A stretch of DNA of 17,896 nt from an uncultured Veillonellaceae bacterium. Lineage in GTDB: Bacteria; Bacillota; Negativicutes; Veillonellales; Negativicoccaceae. The position numbers were made by a program, and so were the translations under genes. The stretch lies in NCBI GenBank assembly GCA_902488965.1, contig CABTYA010000014.1, positions 1-17,896 on the forward strand, read 5' to 3'. Position 1 is the stretch's first letter. Each line of letters begins with the position of its first letter. Below, in pieces: positions 5,301 to 13,254 of this stretch. Below the pieces are notes generated by a model that searched no databases, was not told where the DNA came from, and saw nothing but the letters and a program-made list of their open reading frames with translations.

Positions 5301-7682
5301 ATGAGTGAATCGAGCAACGAATTACGGACGCTGCGCCTGCCGATTGAAGGCATGCATTGCGCGGCCTGCGTCGCACGGATTGAAAAGGCGGTCGGCCGTC
5401 TGGACGGTGTCGAGTCCGTCGCGGTGAATCTGCTCACGACGCAAGCGCAGGTGACCTATGACCCCGCGCGTACAACGCCGGAGGCGATCGCCGCCAAAAT
5501 CGACGCTATCGGTTTTCATGCGGTACTGCCTGCACGGGCGGCGGAAGCCGTGTGCCGCTTGCAGATCGAAGGCATGCATTGTGCGGCTTGCGTGGCACGG
5601 ATTGAAAAGGCGGTCGGCCGCATGGACGGCGTCGAGTCCGTCGCGGTGAATCTGTTACAGCAGGAGGGCGAGGTGCGGTATGATCCCGCTCGTGTGACGC
5701 CGGCGCAGATGATGGCGCGAATCGAGCAGATCGGTTTCGGTGCGCATGAACAGGCAGCGGAAAAACCGGCGGAGGTCGCAGCTGATGCGCCCGCCGAGCG
5801 GCGAGTCTTCGTCATCGCGTTGGCGTTGTCGCTGCCGCTGATGATCGGTATGGCGGGCCATGCGACGGCCGGGTGGCCGATGTTGCCCGCATGGGCGGAA
5901 TGGCTGCTGGCGACTGTCGTTCAATTCGGACCGGGGGCGGTCTTTTATCGCGGGGCGTGGGGAGCGCTGCGCGGCGGCTCGCTGACGATGGATACGCTGG
6001 TGGTCTTGGGGACAACGACGGCCTATCTGTTTTCCGTCTACTACGCCTTGACAGGCGGCGCGCTGTATTTCGAGACGTCGGCATGGCTGATTACCTTTGT
6101 ATTGCTCGGGCGTTACTTGGAGGCGCGGGCCAAAGCGCGTACGGGAAGCGCCATGCAGGCGTTGTTGCGGTGGAGTCCGAAAACGGCGCAAGTCCGCCGT
6201 GGCGATCGTTGGGAGACGGTTGCGGCGGATCAGGTCCGTGCGGGCGAGATCGTGCTCGTGCGGGCGGGCACGCAGGTACCGACGGACGGCGAAGTCATTG
6301 AAGGGCAAAGTGAAATCGACGAATCCATGCTGACCGGCGAGAGTATTCCCGTCGCCAAAACGGTCGGCGATACGGTCATCGGCGGTACGCTGAACGGCAG
6401 CGGCGCGCTGACCGTGCGGGCGACACAGGTCGGTGCGGAAAGTACGCTGGCGCGAATCGTGCAGGTCGTCGAAGCGGCTCAGCTGTCCAAAGCGCCGATC
6501 CAGCGTATTGCCGATCGGGTGGCGGGGATTTTCGTGCCGACGGTCATGACGCTGGCGGCACTGACGGGCGTGGTCTGGTACGGCTGGTTGGCGCCCGGAG
6601 ATACGGAAACGGCTGTCTTGCGGGCGGTCGCGGTGCTGGTCATCGCCTGCCCGTGCGCCTTGGGCTTGGCCGTGCCGACCTCGATTATGGTCGCTTCGGG
6701 AGTCGGCGCGCGGCACGGGATTTTGTTCAAGAGTGCGGCGCATTTGGAGCGGGCGGCCGCTCTCCGGCGGGTCGTGTTCGACAAGACGGGGACGCTGACC
6801 CGCGGCGAGCTGACCGTGACACGGGTGTGGAGCGCGGCGTCTGCGCCGCGGGAGGACATCGCGGTGGCAGCGGGACTGGAGAGCGTATCGGCGCATCCGC
6901 TGGCGGCGGCCGTACGACGCTACGCCGAGAAAGAAAAAATTGCACCGCGGACGGTGGCGGCGGCGCGGGATATTGCGGGGGACGGCGTGGTCGGTACGCT
7001 GGACGGCATTTCCTATCGGCTCGGACGGCCGACGCCCGCGCAGGTGCGGGAGGTGCCCTTTATCGGTGAGCGGCAGGCGGCGGGAGAAACCGTCATGGTG
7101 CTGACGGCGGGAGAACGTACCGCGGCGGTGATTGCAGTGGCGGATACCCTGCGCGAAGAGGCGCGCGAGGTCGTTGCGGCATTGCATGCCGAAGGCGTAC
7201 ATACGACGATGCTCAGCGGCGATCACCGGCGGACAGCGCAAGCGGTCGGCGCGGCGGCGGGGATTGAGGACATCCGTGCCGAGATGCGTCCGGAAGAAAA
7301 AGCGGCGGCCGTCGCGGACTACACCGCCGCCGGCGAATGTATCGCCATGGTCGGAGACGGCGTCAACGATGCGCCGGCACTGGCCACGGCGAACATCGGT
7401 ATCGCCGTCGGGTCGGGGACGGATGTGGCCGTTGAAAGTGCGGACGTCGTACTCTTGCAGAGCGATTTGCACGGCGTCGTGCGGATGCTGCGGCTGTCGC
7501 GGGCGACGCGGCGCAATATCCGCCAAAATCTGTTCTGGGCGATGATTTATAATGCCGTCGGCATTCCGCTGGCGGCGGCGGGCTGGCTTTCACCGCTGCT
7601 CGCCGGTGCGGCGATGGCGATGAGCTCGGTCTCCGTGGTGCTCAATGCGCTGCGGCTATACCGGACGGACAGTGTGCGGTAA
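5301..7682 (+). CDS. copA: Cu+-exporting P1B-type ATPase
   Basis: A 793-aa heavy-metal pump that uses ATP to export monovalent copper (or silver) across the inner membrane. Two N-terminal metal-binding domains carry GMHCAAC (Cys20/23 and Cys94/97). The membrane part holds the CPC ion site (Cys450-Pro-Cys452) in ACPCALGLAVPTS. The soluble part has an actuator loop with LTGESIPV, the phosphorylation motif DKTGTLT (Asp494), an SAHPL motif in the nucleotide domain and GDGVNDAPAL near residue 685. The last membrane pair carries YNAVGIPLAA and MAMSSVSVVLNALRL, typical of the Cu+ subgroup (P1B-1). The ribosome site is weak: GGAG about 14 nt before the ATG. The two metal domains are about 91 percent identical at DNA level. 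No copZ chaperone or CsoR/CopY regulator is adjacent. Confidence 0.96.
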   Translation: MSESSNELRTLRLPIEGMHCAACVARIEKAVGRLDGVESVAVNLLTTQAQVTYDPARTTPEAIAAKIDAIGFHAVLPARAAEAVCRLQIEGMHCAACVARIEKAVGRMDGVESVAVNLLQQEGEVRYDPARVTPAQMMARIEQIGFGAHEQAAEKPAEVAADAPAERRVFVIALALSLPLMIGMAGHATAGWPMLPAWAEWLLATVVQFGPGAVFYRGAWGALRGGSLTMDTLVVLGTTTAYLFSVYYALTGGALYFETSAWLITFVLLGRYLEARAKARTGSAMQALLRWSPKTAQVRRGDRWETVAADQVRAGEIVLVRAGTQVPTDGEVIEGQSEIDESMLTGESIPVAKTVGDTVIGGTLNGSGALTVRATQVGAESTLARIVQVVEAAQLSKAPIQRIADRVAGIFVPTVMTLAALTGVVWYGWLAPGDTETAVLRAVAVLVIACPCALGLAVPTSIMVASGVGARHGILFKSAAHLERAAALRRVVFDKTGTLTRGELTVTRVWSAASAPREDIAVAAGLESVSAHPLAAAVRRYAEKEKIAPRTVAAARDIAGDGVVGTLDGISYRLGRPTPAQVREVPFIGERQAAGETVMVLTAGERTAAVIAVADTLREEAREVVAALHAEGVHTTMLSGDHRRTAQAVGAAAGIEDIRAEMRPEEKAAAVADYTAAGECIAMVGDGVNDAPALATANIGIAVGSGTDVAVESADVVLLQSDLHGVVRMLRLSRATRRNIRQNLFWAMIYNAVGIPLAAAGWLSPLLAGAAMAMSSVSVVLNALRLYRTDSVR
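5341..5654 (+). repeat. Duplicated metal-binding-domain segment inside copA
   Basis: Bases 5341-5432 and 5563-5654 align without gaps with about 84 of 92 positions equal, offset by 222 bp (74 codons). Both copies code for the GMHCAAC loop and following helix. The rest of the two domains has diverged much more, so either the duplication is being homogenised locally or this core is under strong selection. Confidence 0.85.
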
Positions 7683-7702
7683 TGCGCTGGCTGCAATGAT
7701 TG

Positions 7703-7761
7703 CGCGCCGTCAGGCGAAAGACGAAAGTGAAATTGACGGCGCGGACTGTACCGCGTTAAAT
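7703..7761 (+). promoter_or_regulatory. Hairpin overlapping a likely promoter of the ABC operon
   Basis: CGCGCCGTCA (7703-7712) and TGACGGCGCG (7734-7743) form a perfect 10-bp inverted repeat with a 21-nt spacer. TTGACG (7733-7738) and TTAAAT (7756-7761) make a promoter with a 17-bp spacer, so the right arm covers the -35 box. No T-run follows the stem, so it is not a standard terminator for copA. It could be an operator or an inefficient 3' end of copA. Confidence 0.45.
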
Positions 7762-7837
7762 TCTTATGCTATCATAGAAATAACGGAATCGATGTAACAT
7801 TCTCAACGGTTTTGGGTAGAGCAAAAAGGAGGCTATC

Positions 7838-9139
7838 ATGAATTTCGCAAAGAAAAAATGGGGCGCGGCCGCATTGGCGGCGGTATTGGCACTCGGCATT
7901 GCCGGCTGCGGAGATTCGGGCGATACGGCCAAAAAAGCGGACGGCAAAGTCCAAGTCACCTTCTGGCACGTCTATTCGGAAAACTTCGGTGCACCGGCCA
8001 TCAAAGACATGGTGGACGAATTCAACAAGTCGCAAGACAAAATCGAAGTCAAGGCGGTCTATAATCCGGACATGTATCCGGGGCTGATGCAAAACTTGCA
8101 GGCGGAAGTGGCCGCGGGCAAGTATCCGTCCATGGTCATGATCGGCTATAACTATTTAAAATACTTTGACCAGAACTTCCAATACGTATCGCCGACGCAG
8201 CTGTGCAAAGACGTCCCCGGCGATGCGGACTATCTCTCGACGAACTTCATGCCGAATATTTTGGAACTGGCGCAAGTCGAAGATCGTCAAGTCGGTGTGC
8301 CGTACTCAATCAGCGCGCCGATCCTCTACTACAATGCGGACCTGTATCGGCAGGCGGGACTTGATCCCGATCAGCCGCCGGTCACCTGGGATGATGTCCG
8401 GGCACATGCCAAGGCCATCAAAGAAGCGACCGGAAATTACGGTTTCTACATGCAGGAATACCAGGATAACTGGTCCGTACAGGGCTTGCTCGAAAGTAAC
8501 GGCGCGCGGATGCTTTCCGAAGACGGCAAAACGGCGACTTTCGCGTCACCCGAATCAGCCGAAGCCTACCAGCTCTTGCGCGATATGGTCATCGAAGACA
8601 AATCCGCATTGCACATGGCGGCGGATGAAGGCATCGCGTCCTTCAGCAGCGGCAAGGTCGGCATTCTCGCCGGCACCAGTGCCAAGATCGGTACGATTTC
8701 TTCCGCGGTAAGCTTCGACCTGCGCGGGACGACCTACCCGATTTTTGAAGGCAAAGAACGGCGCTTGCCGGTCGGCGGCAACTTCATCGCGATTACCGCG
8801 CAAGATCCCGAAGTGCAAAAAGCATCGTGGGAATTCCTCAAGTTTATGATGAAGGAACAAAACCTCGCGAAGTGGACGATCGAAACCGGCTACTTGCCGC
8901 CGCGTCCCGAAGCACGCGAAGATGAAGCGCTGAAAGCGCAAATCGCCAAGAGCGAACCGCTGCGGGCGGCATTTGAAGAAATGGACACGCTCGCACCGTG
9001 GGCGGCGTTCCCCGGTGATGTCGGCGTTCGTGCGGAAAAGATGTTTGCCGATGCCCGTGACCGCATCCTCGGTGGCAAAGCCACCGTCATGGATGCCTTG
9101 CAACAGGCACAAGACGAACTGAATAAATTACTGAAGTAA
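7838..9139 (+). CDS. ABC transporter substrate-binding lipoprotein (UgpB-like, family 1)
   Basis: A 433-aa binding protein anchored by lipid. It starts with a signal peptide (basic MNFAKKK, hydrophobic stretch) and a lipobox ending GIAGC, so Cys24 would be lipidated. The mature part fits the carbohydrate uptake type-1 family: VTFWHVYSENFG at the start, the pattern of residues around AEVAAGKYPSMVMIGYN, PYSISAPILYYN, and TGYLPPRPEA late in the protein. The FWH and TGYLP segments resemble UgpB of the glycerol-3-phosphate importer. AAGGAGG (7826-7832) precedes the ATG at ideal spacing. It is the first gene of the operon and would hand a sugar, polyol phosphate or related ligand to the permeases downstream. 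The precise ligand is uncertain. Confidence 0.92.
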   Translation: MNFAKKKWGAAALAAVLALGIAGCGDSGDTAKKADGKVQVTFWHVYSENFGAPAIKDMVDEFNKSQDKIEVKAVYNPDMYPGLMQNLQAEVAAGKYPSMVMIGYNYLKYFDQNFQYVSPTQLCKDVPGDADYLSTNFMPNILELAQVEDRQVGVPYSISAPILYYNADLYRQAGLDPDQPPVTWDDVRAHAKAIKEATGNYGFYMQEYQDNWSVQGLLESNGARMLSEDGKTATFASPESAEAYQLLRDMVIEDKSALHMAADEGIASFSSGKVGILAGTSAKIGTISSAVSFDLRGTTYPIFEGKERRLPVGGNFIAITAQDPEVQKASWEFLKFMMKEQNLAKWTIETGYLPPRPEAREDEALKAQIAKSEPLRAAFEEMDTLAPWAAFPGDVGVRAEKMFADARDRILGGKATVMDALQQAQDELNKLLK

Positions 9140-9145
9140 GCGCAG

Positions 9146-9178
9146 CGGGGACTCGCTTGACGAGTCCCCGTTTTGTTT
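9146..9178 (+). terminator. Terminator/attenuator between binding protein and permeases
   Basis: A perfect 10-bp stem CGGGGACTCG (9146-9155) / CGAGTCCCCG (9161-9170), with a 5-nt loop, is followed by TTTTGTTT. It lies directly after the binding-protein stop and only 25 bp before the first permease start. No promoter is obvious after it, so partial read-through probably lowers permease and ATPase levels compared with the binding protein, as in many import operons. Confidence 0.85.
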
Positions 9179-9203
9179 GAGTGGCTTTCCTGAAGGGGGC
9201 ATT

Positions 9204-10118
9204 ATGAAAACTGGTTCAGGTCGCACGTTGACGGCACGCAAGTGGCGGGAACGGCGGTTGGCGGCGGTATTGATTGCGCCGGCGCTGATTGTGTTCTTAC
9301 TGTTTATGTTTTGGCCGCTGGTGTATACGATGTATCTCAGTTTCTATGACTGGAACATGGTATCGCCGAAAATGGTCGCCGTCGGATTTGACAATTATAT
9401 CAAGGTGATGCAGGATCCCGTGATGTGGCAAATCATGCGCAATACGGTCGTCTACCTGTTGCTCTTGGTATTCTTTTCCTTTGCGGTGCCGTATGTGATG
9501 GCATTTGTCAATACATTTATGATGAAAAAGGGCAAGGATATCTACAAGACGTTATTGTTCATTCCGAGTCTGATTTCGCTGGTCGTCGGTGCGATCGTAC
9601 TGCAGTGGATATTCAATCCGCTCACCGGTCCCGTCGGCGCGCTGGCGGGGATGTTCGGGATGACGATGCCGACGTGGTCGAAAACGGGAGGATTGGTCAT
9701 TTTCGTCATTTCTCTTGTCGCCGTCTACAAAGCGTTCGGTTACAATTTCCTGATTTTGCTCTCGGGCATGTCGAGCGTATCGGAAGAGCTGATCGAAGCG
9801 GCGCGTTTGGAAAAAGCACCGGCCCGGTCGATTTTCAGTAAAATCGTCGTGCCGCTGACGTCGTCGTCGGCGGTGTACATTCTGATTATGTGTATGGTGC
9901 AGGGGATACAGTACGTGTTCACTCCGATCAAAGTGCTCACGCAGGGCGGCCCGAACAATGCCAGCTCCAACCTGATTTATCATGCGTATGAAACGGCGTT
10001 CACCTACTACGAGACGGGGATATCGTCCGTCGTGTCCGTCGTGACGCTCGTGTTGTTCGTATTACTCTTGTTCCTGGAGTTCAAATACGTGGAAGAAGAG
10101 GTGTATTATGAAAATTGA
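9204..10118 (+). CDS. ABC transporter permease (UgpA/MalF type)
   Basis: A 304-aa inner-membrane subunit with six main hydrophobic segments. It starts with a basic segment and AAVLIAPALIVFLLFMFWPL, and has the family sequence PSLISLVVGAIVLQWIFNP. The cytoplasmic coupling loop reads EAARLEKAPARSIFSKIVVP, about residues 206-225, where the usual EAA-x-x-(D/E)-G-A has Lys instead of Gly. ATG 9204 is chosen because AAGGGGG lies just before it; the open frame begins at TTG 9177 inside the terminator. The end overlaps the next permease by 11 bp. With 10108-10932 it would form the membrane channel. Confidence 0.94.
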   Translation: MKTGSGRTLTARKWRERRLAAVLIAPALIVFLLFMFWPLVYTMYLSFYDWNMVSPKMVAVGFDNYIKVMQDPVMWQIMRNTVVYLLLLVFFSFAVPYVMAFVNTFMMKKGKDIYKTLLFIPSLISLVVGAIVLQWIFNPLTGPVGALAGMFGMTMPTWSKTGGLVIFVISLVAVYKAFGYNFLILLSGMSSVSEELIEAARLEKAPARSIFSKIVVPLTSSSAVYILIMCMVQGIQYVFTPIKVLTQGGPNNASSNLIYHAYETAFTYYETGISSVVSVVTLVLFVLLLFLEFKYVEEEVYYEN

Positions 10119-10932
10119 TATGTCCGAATGGAAGTGGCATATCCTGTTCCTGCTGATTTTGGGCGTGATGCTTTACCCGATCCTTTTTGCGGTATCGACT
10201 TCGTTCAAATCCATGCCGGAAGCGTTCAGCGGCGGGGTGCATCTCATTCCGCACGCGCCGACGGCGTCCGCCTATGTGCGGGTGCTCGACGTGCTGCCCT
10301 TCTTTCATATTTTGAGTAATACCTTTATCGTGGCGAGTATCGTTACCGCGTTCAAATTGTGTACGGGCGTACTGGCGGCGTATGCGTTTGTGTTTTTGGA
10401 TTTTCGCGGGAAGAAATGGGTCTACTTCGCCCTGATCAGTACGATATTCATTCCGTTTACCGTGATTATGATCCCAAACTATATCACACTCTCGAAAATG
10501 GGACTGGTGGACAATCTCTTCGGGATGGCGTTGCCGCAGCTGGCGGATGCGACGGGGATTTTCCTGTTGCGCCAGCACATGAAAGGTATCCCCAAGGCGT
10601 TGATGGAAGTCGCCGATTTGGAGGGGGCGTCGCATTGGGCGCGGATGCGGTCTATCGTGGTTCCGCTCGTACGGCCGGCCATCCTGTCCATCGGAATCAT
10701 CTTCTTTATCAATTCATGGAATGAATACGTTTGGCCGGCATTGATGATCAAGAGCCAGGAAAACTATACGCTCTCGCTGGCGCTGCAGATGTTTGTCAGT
10801 GCGGAAGGCGGGACGGATATCCCGGTGGCGATGGCGGTATCGACATTGACGATGCTGTTGCCGCTGCTCTTGTATGCGGTCTGCCAGAAATTTATTATCG
10901 GTACGTTTGCCCAGTCGGGGATTAAAGGATAG
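10108..10932 (+). CDS. ABC transporter permease (UgpE/MalG type)
   Basis: A 274-aa inner-membrane subunit, of usual length for the second permease of type-1 carbohydrate importers. It begins with a single helix around HILFLLILGVMLYPILFAVS and has an intact EAA-type loop, MEVADLEGASHWARMRSIVVP. The helix FFINSWNEYVWPALMI carries the NxWN(E/D)Y(V)WP pattern of this subfamily. The start overlaps the end of the first permease, with a GAAGAGG ribosome site inside that gene, so the two are likely co-translated to equal amounts. Confidence 0.95.
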   Translation: MKIDMSEWKWHILFLLILGVMLYPILFAVSTSFKSMPEAFSGGVHLIPHAPTASAYVRVLDVLPFFHILSNTFIVASIVTAFKLCTGVLAAYAFVFLDFRGKKWVYFALISTIFIPFTVIMIPNYITLSKMGLVDNLFGMALPQLADATGIFLLRQHMKGIPKALMEVADLEGASHWARMRSIVVPLVRPAILSIGIIFFINSWNEYVWPALMIKSQENYTLSLALQMFVSAEGGTDIPVAMAVSTLTMLLPLLLYAVCQKFIIGTFAQSGIKG

Positions 10933-10940
10933 GAGTGATT

Positions 10941-12032
10941 ATGCACAGTATTGTTTTAGAAAATGTCACCAAACAATTTGGCGATACGGTGGTCATCGAT
11001 CAATTAAACTTGCAGATCCGCAAGGGAGAACGTCTCATCCTGCTCGGCTCGTCCGGTTGCGGGAAATCGACGATTTTGCGGATGATCAGCGGGCTGGAGA
11101 CCATCAGTGCGGGGACGCTCTATCTCAACGGCAAGGTGGCCAACGATATCGACCCCGGGGACCGCGGGGTGGCGATGGTCTTTCAGAACTACGCGCTGTT
11201 TCCGCACATGACGATTGACGAAAATATTTCCTACGGATTGCGTATCCGTAAAGTGCCGGAGGAGGAGATCCGCCGGCGGATCGACAAAGCACTCGATTTG
11301 CTGCGGCTCACGGGGCTGGGCGATCGCTTGCCGAAACAGCTGTCCGGCGGGCAGCGGCAGCGGGTGGCGCTGGCGCGTGCGCTGGTCAATCAGGCGGATT
11401 TCTTCTTCCTGGACGAGCCGCTGTCCAATTTGGACGCTCAGCTGCGGGCACATGCCCGCAAAGAGTTGGTCAAGATTCATGAGATGTACGGGCAGACGTT
11501 CCTGTATGTCACGCACGACCAGATTGAAGCGATGACGGTCGGGCAGCGCATTGCGGTACTCGACCAGGGCAAGGTTCAGATGCTCGACACGCCGCAGCGG
11601 GTGTACCACCGCCCGGGCAACCGCTTTGTCGCGACCTTTATCGGCTCGCCGGCGATGAATATGATCCCCGTTCTTCGCAACGGGGAAGGATTGGTCCTCA
11701 ATGATACCACCGTGTCGTTGGGAGAGGCATGGCGCACGTGTCTGGGAGCGGCGGCCGCACCGACGGAGATGGGCGTTCGCCCCGAACATGTGGAGCTGAC
11801 GAACGACCCCGCGGCGGGCGGCGTACCCGTCAAAGTCGATTATGTCGAAGACTACGGGAACCGCGTGGCGTATTATTTTGCGGTCAACGGAGTGGAAACC
11901 GTGGCCGTTGCGCCGATGCATACGATTTCCCCGGATGTACCGACCTATTGGGTACCGAATGAACAGCGGCTGCATTTCTTTGCCGCCGACGGCACCAACA
12001 TCGGCTATCCGGCTGCATGGGAGGAATTGTGA
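10941..12032 (+). CDS. ABC transporter ATP-binding protein (UgpC/MalK type)
   Basis: A 363-aa ATPase that powers the importer. Walker A is GSSGCGKST (residues 36-44), the Q-loop is around Gln82 in FQNYALFPHM, the signature is LSGGQ (134-138), Walker B is FFFLDEP (154-160) and the switch His is His192. After residue 235 comes the TOBE-type regulatory domain common to MalK and UgpC (GVRPEHVEL and onwards), so it may also receive regulatory signals. ATG 10941 is used, with AGGAG 5 nt upstream; an in-frame GTG at 10935 overlaps that ribosome site. It follows the second permease by 8 bp. The last base of its TGA is the first base of the next start codon. Confidence 0.95.
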   Translation: MHSIVLENVTKQFGDTVVIDQLNLQIRKGERLILLGSSGCGKSTILRMISGLETISAGTLYLNGKVANDIDPGDRGVAMVFQNYALFPHMTIDENISYGLRIRKVPEEEIRRRIDKALDLLRLTGLGDRLPKQLSGGQRQRVALARALVNQADFFFLDEPLSNLDAQLRAHARKELVKIHEMYGQTFLYVTHDQIEAMTVGQRIAVLDQGKVQMLDTPQRVYHRPGNRFVATFIGSPAMNMIPVLRNGEGLVLNDTTVSLGEAWRTCLGAAAAPTEMGVRPEHVELTNDPAAGGVPVKVDYVEDYGNRVAYYFAVNGVETVAVAPMHTISPDVPTYWVPNEQRLHFFAADGTNIGYPAAWEEL

Positions 12033-12838
12033 TGAAGTATTATCTCAGTACGTTGATTGCGAGTGTCGATCATCGCAACAATCATTTTGAAGATGTCGCG
12101 CGGGAGGTTATGGGCTGGAACGATCCTGATATCGGTGTCGAAATTGCCGCCTTTACCCATGACGATGCCTATTGGAACCGCGTGGTCGCATGCATGGACG
12201 AACTCACCTGCCCGTGTACGTTTCACGGGCCGTGGATCGGTGTCGAAGTGACGTCCGACCCCGACAGCGAAGCGGGGGCATGGCTGCGGACGGCGTATGA
12301 ACGCGTCTTTGATTTGGCGGCGCAGCATCATGTCCGTCACGTCGTCGTCCATTATTCGCAGCTTTCCTTCACGGGAGAAGAACACCCGCAGGCGCAGGCG
12401 CATGCGTATCGCAACTTGGGCGATTTGCTGCAGATGGCCGCCGACCGCGGCGTCAATATGGTCATCGAGAACTTGGCGCGGCAAGCGCAGGGCAAGCACC
12501 TGTTTACCAACGAAGAATATATGGAACTATTTACGCGCTTTCCGCAAGCGCATGCAATCATCGACGTGGGTCATGCCAACGTCAATGGGCTGGATATCCG
12601 ACAAATGCTCATGACCTACGGCGACCGGGTCACGTCGTACCACCTGCACAATAACGACGGCACCGGTGACCAACATTTGGAAATTCATGCGCCGCAAGGC
12701 ACCGCCGATGTGGCCGAGGTCGTGCGCTGGGCGAAAGAATACACGCCCGATGCCAACATGGTATTGGAATACGAACCGCATGTAACATTGACGATGCCGC
12801 AGTTGCGCGCGCAAATTGAAGAACTTCGTGCTTTGTAA
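12032..12838 (+). CDS. Xylose-isomerase-like TIM-barrel protein (sugar phosphate isomerase/epimerase family)
   Basis: A 268-aa soluble protein of the AP endonuclease 2 / xylose isomerase-like superfamily. The likely metal and catalytic side chains fall in expected places: Glu146 in VIENLA, Asp178 and His181 in IDVGHAN, His204 and His206 with Asp209 in SYHLHNNDG, His215 in QHLEIH and Glu247 in VLEYEP. Members are metal-dependent isomerases, epimerases, dehydratases or nucleases; operon context points to sugar or polyol metabolism. Its start overlaps the ATPase stop in TGATG, so translation is coupled. In E. coli the corresponding position after ugpC is held by ugpQ, a glycerophosphodiesterase, which is also a TIM barrel but another family. 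The actual reaction is unknown. Confidence 0.88.
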   Translation: MKYYLSTLIASVDHRNNHFEDVAREVMGWNDPDIGVEIAAFTHDDAYWNRVVACMDELTCPCTFHGPWIGVEVTSDPDSEAGAWLRTAYERVFDLAAQHHVRHVVVHYSQLSFTGEEHPQAQAHAYRNLGDLLQMAADRGVNMVIENLARQAQGKHLFTNEEYMELFTRFPQAHAIIDVGHANVNGLDIRQMLMTYGDRVTSYHLHNNDGTGDQHLEIHAPQGTADVAEVVRWAKEYTPDANMVLEYEPHVTLTMPQLRAQIEELRAL

Positions 12839-12842
12839 GATG

Positions 12843-12868
12843 ACGCACCCGCTGGGCGGGTGCGTTTT
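12843..12868 (+). terminator. Rho-independent terminator of the ABC operon
   Basis: ACGCACCCGC (12843-12852) pairs with GCGGGTGCGT (12856-12865) across a TGG loop, followed by a short T-run. It starts 5 bp after the stop codon of the TIM-barrel gene. Confidence 0.8.
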
Positions 12869-12895
12869 GCGTCCCGATGAAAAATACAGTACAAT
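12867..12895 (+). promoter_or_regulatory. Possible promoter of the acidic-protein/crotonase pair
   Basis: TTGCGT (12867-12872) and TACAAT (12890-12895) have a 17-bp spacer and sit between the terminator and an AAAGGAGG ribosome site. The -10 box is good and the -35 box is weak. Confidence 0.4.
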
Positions 12896-12915
12896 ACAAT
12901 TAAAGGAGGCGCGAG

Positions 12916-13254
12916 ATGATTGATTTGAAATGGGGAGAGCCGCTGGGGATCGCACTGGACGGTGAAGGCGACGACGCGGCCGTCGTACAGGATTTGGACG
13001 AACGACGGTTTGCCGTGATTACCGATACGGACGGGCGTGTTCCCGTACGGGCGGATGACGAACTGTATTGGTCGCTGTACATCGTCGATGAAGCGACCGG
13101 CGAAGGCGAATTTCAGTGGAGCGTGACACTGCGGGATGTGGCGGATTGGCAGTCGCTGGCGACAGCCGCACCGGCCGACGCTGAACACATCATCGAGCGG
13201 ATGGCGAAACGGCGCGAAGAAAATATCGTGCGATTTGAAACGGAGGGGCAATGA
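12916..13254 (+). CDS. Acidic protein of unknown function (112 aa)
   Basis: I do not recognise a family. About a quarter of the residues are Asp or Glu. The first two thirds look like a small beta-rich fold, with repeated short hydrophobic strands such as RFAVIT, LYWSLYIVD and FQWSVTL. The C-terminal 30 residues (AEHIIERMAKRREENIVRF) look like an amphipathic charged helix. There is no signal peptide or membrane segment, so it should be cytoplasmic. AAAGGAGG lies just before the ATG at good spacing, and the codon use matches its neighbours, so the gene is probably real. Its stop TGA overlaps the start of the enoyl-CoA hydratase-like gene (ATGATG), so the two are coupled and may act together. 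Confidence 0.8.
   Translation: MIDLKWGEPLGIALDGEGDDAAVVQDLDERRFAVITDTDGRVPVRADDELYWSLYIVDEATGEGEFQWSVTLRDVADWQSLATAAPADAEHIIERMAKRREENIVRFETEGQ

Noticed and set aside
5655..7526. Very long open frame (623 codons) antisense to copA
   Set aside because: It is fully inside copA, which has all P1B-ATPase motifs. The antisense translation is Arg/His/Pro-rich with no domain, a common effect of GC-rich codon bias.
11004..11975. 323-codon frame antisense to the ABC ATPase
   Set aside because: The plus strand has every ABC ATPase motif; the antisense product is a compositional shadow.
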